Of a DNA stretch of 7,825 bases, positions 1 through 5,943 are shown one piece after another. The stretch is taken from positions 1 through 7,825 of the forward strand of contig CAMFIY010000124.1 of assembly GCA_945952575.1 (NCBI GenBank), in the 5' to 3' direction. Both the position numbers and the translations under genes were made by a program. The notes under the pieces are model-generated. The model ran no database searches. It saw only the letters and a list, made by a program, of their open reading frames with translations, and was not told the origin of the DNA. How positions within the stretch are numbered: position 1 is the first letter of the stretch; each line of letters opens with the position of its first letter. Source of the stretch: an uncultured Leucobacter sp. (GTDB lineage Bacteria > Actinomycetota > Actinomycetes > Actinomycetales > Microbacteriaceae).

Positions 1-653
1 CCGACATCGCCTCCGGCATGTATGCGTACACGGGTGTGCTCACCGCACTCATCCAACGCGGCCGTACCGGGCGCGGCGACATCATCGAGGTGTCGATGCT
101 GGAAGCGCTGGGCGAGTGGATGCAGCAGCCGAAGCTCTACGCGAGATACGGCGGAGCCGCGCCTGCCCGCACCGGCGCCAGCCATGCGAGCATCGCGCCC
201 TACGGCCCGTTCCCGGCCGCCGACGGCACGGTGTTCATGGGGATCCAGAACGAACGGGAGTGGGCCAGATTCTGCGACGAGGTGCTCGAACGGCCGGACC
301 TCGCCGAGCATCCCGACTTCGCGAACAACGCGCTGCGCACGCAGCATGTCGACGCGCTGAGACGGCTCATCGGCGAGGTGTTCGTCCGGCTGCCGGTCGC
401 CGAGGTGCTGGCTCGTCTCGACCGCGCCGCGATCGCCAACGCGGAGTTGCGCAGCGCGGCCGCGCTCGGCGCTCACCCGCAGCTGGCGGCCCGGGAGCGC
501 TGGATCGACGTGGACACCCCCGAGGGCGCCGTGCGGGTGCAGCGTCCGCCGGTGACCAGCCGCGAACAGGGCCTGCGAGTCGGGCCGGTTCCGGCGATCG
601 GCGAGCACACCGAGAGGGTCAGAGCCGAAGTGTTCGGAAAGGACGAATCATGA
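1..653 (+). CDS. Family III (CaiB/BaiF) CoA-transferase, 5'-truncated
   Basis: This is the C-terminal half of a CoA-transferase that moves CoA between carboxylic acids through enzyme-bound acyl and glutamyl/aspartyl-CoA anhydride intermediates in the cytoplasm. The frame is open from base 3, and 216 residues are visible; family members are usually about 390-400 residues, so roughly 180 are missing upstream. The first visible residues, DIASGMYAYTG, match the conserved block that follows the strand with the catalytic Asp (Asp169 in formyl-CoA transferase, in GDSNTGMH), so Asp at bases 3-5 is probably the nucleophile. Next come the RGRTGRGDIIEVSMLEAL segment, the GIQNEREW segment (seen in mesaconyl/citramalate-type branches as I know them) and the C-terminal AHPQLAARE region. 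Its TGA overlaps the ATG of the MmgE/PrpD gene, implying translational coupling. Family is secure; the acyl donor and acceptor are not known. The ATG at 18 is internal, not a start. Confidence 0.92.
   Translation, partial: DIASGMYAYTGVLTALIQRGRTGRGDIIEVSMLEALGEWMQQPKLYARYGGAAPARTGASHASIAPYGPFPAADGTVFMGIQNEREWARFCDEVLERPDLAEHPDFANNALRTQHVDALRRLIGEVFVRLPVAEVLARLDRAAIANAELRSAAALGAHPQLAARERWIDVDTPEGAVRVQRPPVTSREQGLRVGPVPAIGEHTERVRAEVFGKDES
636..643 (+). promoter_or_regulatory. Shine-Dalgarno site for the MmgE/PrpD gene
   Basis: The purine run GGAAAGGA lies six bases upstream of the ATG at 650, inside the end of the CoA-transferase gene. It decides the start at 650 over the longer open frame that runs back to 116. 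Confidence 0.7.
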
Positions 654-2062
654 CTCCGATCGGCCGGACCATCGCTCAGCGGATCGCCGCCCATATCGTC
701 GGGGCCCATGAACCCGATGCGGAGCTCGTCGGGCTGATCGACTCGTTCGTCATCGACTATCTCGGAGTCACGGTGGGCGGGGTCGACCGGGAGTCCGCGG
801 CGGTCGCGCGCCGGGCGGGCGGCCTCGCCGGGTCGCTCGCGCCGGTCGCCGACGAGCTCCGGCCCTCGTGCGTGCACGGTTCGGGATCATGGGCGGCCCC
901 GGAGGAGGCCGCGCTGATCAACGGGATCACGGCGCACGGCCTCGAACTCGACGACACGCATGAGCGGGCCTCCATGCATCCGGCGGTCGCGGTGATGCCG
1001 GCCGTGTTCGCCTACGCCGACGCCCACGAGGTGGACCTCGGTGCGGTGCGGTGCGCGATCGCCGTGGGCTACGACGCGATGACCGCGGTCGGCACCCTGG
1101 TCGGCGCGGCCGAGAGCTATGGGCGCGGATTCCACCCGACCGGTGTGTGCGGTGCGATCGGGGCCGCCGCCGCCGCCGTGGCGCTGCTCATGGGATTGGA
1201 CGGAGAGGCCTCCGCGCACGCGGTCAGCCTCGCCGCCAACATGTCGGCGGGCGGTCTCGAGTTCCTCAGCGACGGATCCTGGACGAAACGGCTGAACGCC
1301 GGTCATGCGGCGGCGACCGGAATCCGGGCGGCGCGCCTCGCCGCGGCGGGATTCCTCGGACCCGCTCGGGCGTTCGAAGGCCGGGACGGCTTCCTCCGGC
1401 TCTACGGCGACGGGGCGCCGGCGGACCGGGAGCTCGAACTCGAGTTCGGGCGCGGGGTGCGCGACACCAGCGTCAAGCTCTACCCCTGCTGCCGCTACAT
1501 GCACGGCAACATCGACCTGCTCAGGGGGATTCACGACGAGTTCCCGGACCTGGAGCTCGATCAGGTGGACGCGATCGAATGCGCGGTCATCTCCGCGGGG
1601 GCCGCCCTCGTCTCGGAGCCCGCAGAGCGCAACCTCGCGGTGACCAGCGCGGTCGACGCCCAGTTCAACATGCCGTTCGGAGCCGCGGTCGCCCTGACCA
1701 CGGGCCGAGCCGAGGTCGCCCAGTTCGACGAAGCGGTCGAGAACGCTCGGGAGCTCGACGGCTGGATCCGGAAGGTCGCCTGCTACGAGTCGCCGCGGCT
1801 CGAGGCGGCGTACCCGGGATCATGGCAGGCGGAAGTGCGGCTGAGATTCGTCGACGGCCGTGTCATCGAGCGCTACTCCGAGGCGTATCTCGGATCCCCC
1901 GGCCGACGCGCCACCCGTGCGGACATCCTGGCGAAGGCCGCGGGATTGGTCGGCGAAGACTGGGCGGGAGAGGTGGACCGCCGTCTCGCCGCTCTCGGCG
2001 CCGGAGACCGCTTCACGTCGACGGCACTGCTCGGCGAGGGCGGGGTCGGCTCCCAGCCCTGA
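650..2062 (+). CDS. MmgE/PrpD family protein (2-methylcitrate dehydratase-like)
   Basis: This is a 470-residue cytoplasmic enzyme of the MmgE/PrpD family, which includes 2-methylcitrate dehydratase, cis-aconitate decarboxylase and iminodisuccinate epimerase; it is of normal family length. Conserved features visible are the helical N-terminal domain with AHGLELDDTHERASMHPA (residues 95-112; His96, Asp101-Asp102, Thr103-His104, His110), FHPTG (161-165), the SWTKRLNAGHAAATG block (210-224; Lys213, Arg214), KLYPCCRYMH (276-285) and DAQFNMPFGAAVAL in the C-terminal part (336-349). The ATG at 650 overlaps the preceding stop (ATGA), has a good Shine-Dalgarno site, and gives the expected MTPIGRTIAQRIA N-terminus. 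The pairing with a CoA-transferase suggests action on a di- or tricarboxylic intermediate or its CoA-linked relative. The reaction could be dehydration, decarboxylation or epimerisation; family membership does not settle it, and prpD should not be assigned because no prpB or prpC is nearby. Confidence 0.93.
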   Translation: MTPIGRTIAQRIAAHIVGAHEPDAELVGLIDSFVIDYLGVTVGGVDRESAAVARRAGGLAGSLAPVADELRPSCVHGSGSWAAPEEAALINGITAHGLELDDTHERASMHPAVAVMPAVFAYADAHEVDLGAVRCAIAVGYDAMTAVGTLVGAAESYGRGFHPTGVCGAIGAAAAAVALLMGLDGEASAHAVSLAANMSAGGLEFLSDGSWTKRLNAGHAAATGIRAARLAAAGFLGPARAFEGRDGFLRLYGDGAPADRELELEFGRGVRDTSVKLYPCCRYMHGNIDLLRGIHDEFPDLELDQVDAIECAVISAGAALVSEPAERNLAVTSAVDAQFNMPFGAAVALTTGRAEVAQFDEAVENARELDGWIRKVACYESPRLEAAYPGSWQAEVRLRFVDGRVIERYSEAYLGSPGRRATRADILAKAAGLVGEDWAGEVDRRLAALGAGDRFTSTALLGEGGVGSQP

Positions 2063-2297
2063 GCTCGGCCGTCAGCTGTCGGCGGGGCGATCGGCCAGGG
2101 GTTCACCGGTCATCGCCATCGGGGGATCCGATTCTGAAACACACGGCGGCTGTTGACGGGGGACCTCGTCCAGGCCCGCCGCCTACCCCCGCGCATCCGT
2201 CACACGAGTATCCTCACCCACGGCCAAGGGTCGACACGATCACCGCCTACAACGGTCTTGACGCGCCGAGCCACTCGGAACGGACGCGATTGCAGGA
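2063..2297. other. Convergent intergenic gap with no clear gene or terminator
   Basis: This is the space between the stop of the MmgE/PrpD gene and the stop of the leftward LacI-family gene. I see no coding frame with a plausible start and no stem followed by a T-run on either strand. The only inverted repeats are weak: CCGAG-CCA-CTCGG at 2266-2278, and GGCGGC (2145-2150) facing GCCGCC (2178-2183) across a 27-base loop. Transcription may end by Rho here, or the two messages may overlap. Confidence 0.5.
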
Positions 2298-3323
2298 CTA
2301 GGCGCGGTGATCTCGGCCGATGAGCGGGTGGCTGGTGGATTCACGGCGGATCAGCCTGAGCGGCATCTCCCGTTCTGCGCCGACGGCCTGTTCGCCCGAG
2401 AGGATCGCGAGCAGCAGGTCGGCGCTCTCCACACCGAGCGCGTCGGGCCGCAGGTCGATACTCGTCACAGTCGGGATCGAGAGAGTGGTCGACAGGCTGT
2501 CGGTGCACTGCGCGAGCAGGAGGTCCTCTCCGATGCGTCGTCCGTTGTCCCGCGCCCAGTGCAGCACTGCACTGGTTCCGATATCCGCGGAGGAGATGAT
2601 CGCGTCGACCCTGTTCGAGCGGCCCAGGAAGGTTCCGACCGCCTCACGGACGGCCGCCGGCGAGCTGTCGATGTCGACCGGGCAGACCTCGTGCGCGAAG
2701 CGGTTGGTCTCGCACCACTCCCGATAGCCGCGGCGCAGGGTGTCACCCCAATCGGAGAGGTCTGTCGGAGTGAGCATCACCGGGGCGGTGCTGCCGAGCG
2801 TCACCACGCTGTCGAGCAGTTCGAGGAAGACCTCGCGATGATTCGACCGGACGACGCCGGAGGGGGTGGGCATGCCGGGTACGATGCCGTCCCCGAACAC
2901 CACGGGCACACCGGAATCGATCAGCATGGCGAGCGCGGGGTCTCCCAGCTGCGGGTCTCCGATCACGATCCCGTCGACCGGGAAGACGGGACGGTGCAGC
3001 GGATCCTGCCCGCCGCCGAGCGCCAGGAGCACGGTGGAGAGGTCGTTCTGTCTCGCCCGCTCCGCGACGCCGCTTGCAAAGCGCATGTGGTAGCGATAGC
3101 CGGAGTACCGGGTCGGGAGGTACAGCCCGATCGCGCCGGTCGAGGCGTCGCGAAGATGCCGGGCCGCGGGAAGCGCGCGGTAGCCCAACTCCGTCGCCGC
3201 AGCGAGCACCCGTTCGCGAGTCGCCTCCGAGACGCGACCGGTGCCGTTGATCGAGGTGGATACCGTGGTCTGAGACATTCCGAGCGCGGCGGCCAGGTCG
3301 GCGATGGTGACGCGCTTCGACAT
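2298..3323 (-). CDS. LacI-family transcriptional regulator
   Basis: This is a 341-residue DNA-binding regulator with the typical two-part LacI plan. Residues 5-24 (VTIADLAAALGMSQTTVSTS) form the helix-turn-helix. Residues 31-58 continue with the VSEATRERVLAAATELGY helix and the hinge PAARHLR, whose Leu57 would be the minor-groove wedge at the operator centre. The rest, from about residue 62 (TGAIGLYLP), is a periplasmic-binding-protein-like effector and dimer domain, with DGIVIGDP (118-125) and DAIISSADIGTSAVL (240-254) in the usual places. It has no long C-terminal tetramerisation tail. It is transcribed away from the importer operon. Two LacI-type operator cores lie in the shared control region, so repression of that operon and of itself is likely. 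The effector is unknown; the imported substrate or a product is the simplest guess. No Shine-Dalgarno site precedes the ATG (see the promoter entry). Confidence 0.95.
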   Translation of the reverse strand: MSKRVTIADLAAALGMSQTTVSTSINGTGRVSEATRERVLAAATELGYRALPAARHLRDASTGAIGLYLPTRYSGYRYHMRFASGVAERARQNDLSTVLLALGGGQDPLHRPVFPVDGIVIGDPQLGDPALAMLIDSGVPVVFGDGIVPGMPTPSGVVRSNHREVFLELLDSVVTLGSTAPVMLTPTDLSDWGDTLRRGYREWCETNRFAHEVCPVDIDSSPAAVREAVGTFLGRSNRVDAIISSADIGTSAVLHWARDNGRRIGEDLLLAQCTDSLSTTLSIPTVTSIDLRPDALGVESADLLLAILSGEQAVGAEREMPLRLIRRESTSHPLIGRDHRA

Positions 3324-3359
3324 GTCACACAGAATAGCGGCAATCCCGGCCTGAGAAGA
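3324..3359 (-). promoter_or_regulatory. Putative lacI-type gene promoter, leaderless
   Basis: On the minus strand a TATTCT hexamer (3336 to 3331) lies seven bases before the regulator's ATG, which would put the transcription start at or next to the start codon. The bases before the ATG (GATTGCCGCTATTCTGTGTG and on) contain no Shine-Dalgarno site, which fits a leaderless message as is common in actinobacteria. A -35 element is not convincing; the region that would hold it (about 3354-3359) overlaps the left operator, which would allow autoregulation. Confidence 0.4.
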
Positions 3360-3371
3360 AACGATTCCGCA
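3354..3371. promoter_or_regulatory. Putative LacI-family operator O1 (imperfect)
   Basis: The right half is identical to that of the second operator: a 14-base stretch, GAAACGATTCCGCA, occurs here at 3358-3371 and again at 3393-3406. The left half is degenerate, so this looks like a weaker site. The centre is the CG at 3362-3363, as expected for LacI-family operators. It covers the predicted upstream part of the regulator's own promoter. Confidence 0.55.
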
Positions 3372-3387
3372 AATAGTGTCCCATGTG

Positions 3388-3417
3388 TTGCGGAAACGAT
3401 TCCGCAGCTGTTAACGT
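3388..3417 (+). promoter_or_regulatory. Putative promoter of the importer operon
   Basis: A TTGCGG hexamer (3388-3393) is followed, 18 bases on, by TAACGT (3412-3417), which fits the loose TANNNT actinobacterial -10. A start near 3424 would leave a leader of about 80 bases. The -35 element and spacer are almost wholly covered by operator O2, a typical arrangement for repression. The match to consensus is modest, so the position of O2 is the better evidence. Confidence 0.4.
3389..3406. promoter_or_regulatory. Putative LacI-family operator O2
   Basis: The 18-mer TGCGGAAACGATTCCGCA is palindromic at 16 of 18 positions around a central CG (3397-3398), which is the classic form of LacI/GalR-family operators. 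It lies between the divergent regulator and binding-protein genes. Its centre is 35 bp from that of O1. Confidence 0.75.
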
Positions 3418-3441
3418 ACTACCGAGCCGGGTCCGAGACCG

Positions 3442-3457
3442 ACGAGGAAGATCTCGT
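3442..3457 (+). other. Small leader hairpin
   Basis: ACGAG (3442-3446) and CTCGT (3453-3457) form a 5-bp stem with a six-base loop in the predicted untranslated leader of the importer operon. No T-run follows, so it is not a terminator. A stem this short could arise by chance. Confidence 0.25.
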
Positions 3458-3486
3458 GCGACGGCGGAAATGATCCATCCACACAC

Positions 3487-3504
3487 TGATACGAGGAGGT
3501 ATCA
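3487..3504 (+). promoter_or_regulatory. Hairpin displaying the Shine-Dalgarno site of the binding-protein gene
   Basis: TGATAC (3487-3492) and GTATCA (3499-3504) form a perfect 6-bp stem whose six-base loop is GAGGAG (3493-3498), the core of the ribosome binding site. The ATG follows two bases after the stem, at 3506. The site decides the start at 3506 over the longer open frame from 3383. Confidence 0.55.
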
Positions 3505-3505
3505 C

Positions 3506-4399
3506 ATGAACCGCAGTCCGCGGAGAAGCCGCCTGAGAAGCGTCGCGCTCGCCGCAGCAGCCGCAGGAGCGCTGCTCGTCTCGCTTGCCGGATGCAGCTC
3601 GTCGAACGACGATGCGAAGGAGCCGGCGAAAGACCCTGGGTTCGCGCTGATCAAACCCGGAAAGCTCGTCGTCGCGTTCGTCGACGGGAACCTGCCCAAT
3701 CTGGCGCTCGCTCCGGACGGCTCGCTCGAGGGTCTTGACGGAGAGTGGATCAACGAGTTCGCCAAGGAGAACGGTCTCGAGGTCGTTCCCAGCCCCATGG
3801 AGTTCTCCGCGCAGGTCCTCGCCGTGCAGCAGGGCAAGGCGGACATCGGCACCAGCACCTACTACACGGCCGAGCGGGCCGAGCAGGTCTACTACGCCTA
3901 CCCGTTCTGGCGAGACACCACTGGCGTCTACGTGCGGAACGACTTCAGCTACACCGGTCCCGATTCGTTCACCGGTAAGAAGGTCGGCACGATCCGCGGC
4001 TGGACCTTCGGTCCGTACATGGAGAAGAGCCTCGGCGCCGACAGCGTCGTCTACTTCGACGACATCCCCCAGGCTTACTCGGCGCTGATCTCGGGTCAGA
4101 TCGCCGGGGTCGTCAACGGATCCGGAGGCGCCTTCGAGGACGCGTATCTGGCATACGCCGATCAGATGTCCTTCCACGCCTTCGCGGCGGGCGACTACGG
4201 GCTCCCGGAGGAGCTGATCGCCAACCAGAGCCACAACTATGTGCGTTGCGACAATGCCGCCCTCGCGGACGCCATGAATGCGACGATGCAGCGCCTCCAG
4301 GACTCGGGGGAGTGGGCGAAGATCCAGGAGAAGTACGGCGTGCCCGCGACCTCCGACTACACTGCTCCGCTCGACCCGCCGGTCCAGCACTGCAAGTAG
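3506..4399 (+). CDS. ABC importer substrate-binding lipoprotein, polar amino acid (PAAT) family
   Basis: This 297-residue protein captures the solute outside the membrane and hands it to the two permeases encoded downstream. A basic N-terminus and hydrophobic stretch lead to the lipobox LAGC with Cys30, the expected lipidation site; a short Ser/Asp/Lys linker follows. The mature part has the family-3 layout: KLVVAFVDGNLPNLALAPDG near residues 53-72, the LDGEWINEFAKENGL segment (77-91), and IGTSTYYTAERAEQVYYAYPF (114-134). Arg124 is the carboxylate-binding Arg position. In the second lobe, where amino-acid receptors read roughly DAVxxD, this protein reads AGVVNGSG (200-207), with Gly205 in place of the Asp that binds the alpha-ammonium group. 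The C-terminus carries two Cys (248, 296) and a Pro-rich tail. First gene of the operon, under the LacI-type operator. Family is secure; the ligand is unknown and may not be a plain amino acid. Confidence 0.93.
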   Translation: MNRSPRRSRLRSVALAAAAAGALLVSLAGCSSSNDDAKEPAKDPGFALIKPGKLVVAFVDGNLPNLALAPDGSLEGLDGEWINEFAKENGLEVVPSPMEFSAQVLAVQQGKADIGTSTYYTAERAEQVYYAYPFWRDTTGVYVRNDFSYTGPDSFTGKKVGTIRGWTFGPYMEKSLGADSVVYFDDIPQAYSALISGQIAGVVNGSGGAFEDAYLAYADQMSFHAFAAGDYGLPEELIANQSHNYVRCDNAALADAMNATMQRLQDSGEWAKIQEKYGVPATSDYTAPLDPPVQHCK

Positions 4400-4440
4400 G
4401 CACCGATGACGACCACGGCTGACGAGAGAGGGCTGGAGAG

Positions 4441-5118
4441 ATGGATTGGCTGACGTACCTGCTGCCAGGACTGTCGATGACACTTCGGCTACTCCTCGTC
4501 ACCGTGGTCCTCACGCTCGTGGCGGCGGCCCTGCTGGCGCTCGCGAGCACCAGCACTGTGAAGGGAGTCAGGATCGTCGCTGCGGTCTATGTGGACTTCA
4601 TGCGCGGTCTGCCGGTGCTGGCGCTGCTCATCCTGGTCTACTACGGACTCGGGGCCCTCTGGGTGCAGCTCGGGGTCTCACCCTTCTGGGTGGCGGCCTT
4701 CGTCGTGGCGCTGAACGAGGCGGCCTATCTCGCGGAGGTCTACCGCTCCTCGGTCCAGTCCATCTCTTCGAAGCAGTGGGAGGCGGCCGAGAGTCTCGGC
4801 CTCAGCCGCTGGCAGTCGATGCGGCTCGTGATCGCACCGCAGGCCCTGGTCTCCGGGCTCCCGCCGACCATCAACGAGGTGATCTATCTGCTGAAGGCCA
4901 CCTCGTTCGCCTCGCTGGTCGCGGTCAGCGAGCTCACCGGGGCCGGCCGGAGCCTCATCGCCGTCACGTTCCAGCCCCTCGAGGTCTACCTCGTGCTGGC
5001 CGGGATCTACCTCTGCATCAGCCTGCCCATCGCCTACGGCGGACGCTTCCTGGAACGTGCCGTATCGCGGCGCTTCGGCACCACCCGGATCCAGGTGCGC
5101 GGCACCGCTCGCGTCTGA
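4441..5118 (+). CDS. ABC importer permease, polar amino acid (PAAT) family
   Basis: This 225-residue membrane protein forms half of the transport channel. It has about five hydrophobic segments: residues 5-36, 45-72, 81-100, roughly 140-165 with the SFASLVAVSEL segment, and 180-198. RGLPVLALLILVYYGLG (55-71) is the typical family-3 transmembrane signature. The cytoplasmic EAA loop that docks on the ATPase reads WEAAESLGLSRWQSMRLVIAPQA (113-135; Glu114-Ala-Ala, Gly120). The ATG at 4441 is preceded by purine-rich sequence (GAGAGAGGG from about 4424, plus GGAGAG directly before it). It lies 41 bases after the binding-protein stop. It pairs with the second permease downstream as a heterodimer. 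Confidence 0.93.
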   Translation: MDWLTYLLPGLSMTLRLLLVTVVLTLVAAALLALASTSTVKGVRIVAAVYVDFMRGLPVLALLILVYYGLGALWVQLGVSPFWVAAFVVALNEAAYLAEVYRSSVQSISSKQWEAAESLGLSRWQSMRLVIAPQALVSGLPPTINEVIYLLKATSFASLVAVSELTGAGRSLIAVTFQPLEVYLVLAGIYLCISLPIAYGGRFLERAVSRRFGTTRIQVRGTARV

Positions 5119-5125
5119 CGCAGGC

Positions 5126-5135
5126 GGAGGAGAGG
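5126..5135 (+). promoter_or_regulatory. Shine-Dalgarno site for the ATPase gene
   Basis: GGAGGAGAGG ends seven bases before the ATG at 5143 and supports that start. A second, weaker site (AAAGGAAG, about 5157-5164) lies before an in-frame GTG at 5170, which would give the more conventional N-terminus MNAPEVLRVSGITKSFG. Confidence 0.55.
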
Positions 5136-5142
5136 CGAAGCA

Positions 5143-5943
5143 ATGAATCAAGCTCGAAAGGAAGAAGCCGTGAACGCTCCCGAGGTTCTGCGGGTCTCCG
5201 GTATCACCAAGTCGTTCGGCGAGCACCTCGTCCTGCGCGGCATCGACTTCGCCATCCGTCGCGGCGAGCGGGTCTGCATCCTGGGTCCGAGCGGCTCGGG
5301 GAAAACCACCTTCCTGCGGTGTCTCAACCTGCTCGCCGTGCCCGACACCGGAGCATTGGACTTCGATGGGGAACGACGTTTCGCCTGGGGAGACGGTCGA
5401 CCGGGCGCAAGCAAGTCGGCCACACGCAGCCATCGCAAGCAGGTCTCCATGGTGTTCCAGCAGTTCGAGCTCTTCCCCCATCTGACCGCCAGGGCCAATG
5501 TGGCGCTCGGTCCGCGCAAGGTGCTCGGAGCGGCGAAGGAGGAGGCGCTCGTCCGGGCGGATGAGATGCTCGCACGTGTGCATCTGGCCGAGTATGCGAC
5601 GCGCTACCCGGCTCAGCTCTCCGGAGGGCAGCAGCAGCGCGTCGCGATCGCCCGCTCCCTCGCGATGAAGCCCGAACTGATCCTCTTCGACGAGCCGACA
5701 TCGGCCCTCGACCCCGAAATGGCGCACGAGGTCGTCGACATCATGGCGGAGCTCGCCGAAGCCGGCACCACGATGGTGGTCGTCACGCACGACGCGCAGA
5801 TCGCCAGAGAGATCGCCGATCGCGTGATCGTCATGGACGGCGGCGAGATCCTCGAACAGGGCACGACCCAGCAGGTGCTGGATCGACCGACCCAGCCGCG
5901 CACCGCCGAGATCCTCAGAATCCGCGAGGCGCCGGCAGCATGA
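5143..5943 (+). CDS. ABC importer ATP-binding protein, polar amino acid (PAAT) family
   Basis: This 266-residue ATPase powers the importer from the cytoplasmic face. All key motifs are intact: Walker A GPSGSGKT (48-55), Q-loop MVFQQFELFPHLT (103-115, Gln106), signature LSGGQQQR (159-166), Walker B LILFDEP (179-185, Glu184), D-loop SALD (187-190) and switch His216 in VVTHD. It is of normal length for this family. Between the first beta region and the Q-loop there is a hydrophilic stretch, RRFAWGDGRPGASKSATRSHRKQ (78-100), longer and more basic than I expect. Start choice: ATG 5143 has the stronger Shine-Dalgarno, but GTG 5170 is a real alternative (nine residues shorter). The TGA overlaps the ATG of the second permease, so the two are translationally coupled. 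Confidence 0.95.
   Translation: MNQARKEEAVNAPEVLRVSGITKSFGEHLVLRGIDFAIRRGERVCILGPSGSGKTTFLRCLNLLAVPDTGALDFDGERRFAWGDGRPGASKSATRSHRKQVSMVFQQFELFPHLTARANVALGPRKVLGAAKEEALVRADEMLARVHLAEYATRYPAQLSGGQQQRVAIARSLAMKPELILFDEPTSALDPEMAHEVVDIMAELAEAGTTMVVVTHDAQIAREIADRVIVMDGGEILEQGTTQQVLDRPTQPRTAEILRIREAPAA

Noticed and set aside
116..649. Upstream extension of the MmgE/PrpD frame to an ATG at 116
   Set aside because: It overlaps the real CoA-transferase in another frame and is Arg-rich, low-complexity protein. The Shine-Dalgarno site and family N-terminus place the start at 650.
650..2062. Assigning prpD (2-methylcitrate dehydratase) to the MmgE/PrpD gene
   Set aside because: The family has several other activities, and no prpB or prpC partner is visible in the window.
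2145..2183. GGCGGC/GCCGCC inverted repeat as a terminator
   Set aside because: The 27-base loop and lack of a T-run make it indistinguishable from chance pairing in GC-rich DNA.
2266..2278. CCGAG-CCA-CTCGG hairpin as a terminator
   Set aside because: The stem is only five base pairs and no T-run follows on either strand.
2307..3473. Plus-strand open frame of 388 codons opposite the LacI-family gene
   Set aside because: It is antisense to a complete, well-conserved regulator, shows no recognisable domain and has no ribosome site.
4406..4453. Fifteen-codon open frame (starting MTTTADE) overlapping the start of the first permease
   Set aside because: It has no Shine-Dalgarno site, and frames this short are expected by chance. 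Coupling to the permease start is conceivable but unsupported.
4678..5790. Minus-strand open frame of 370 codons across the permease and ATPase genes
   Set aside because: It spans two conserved plus-strand genes and their junction and has composition typical of a shadow frame.
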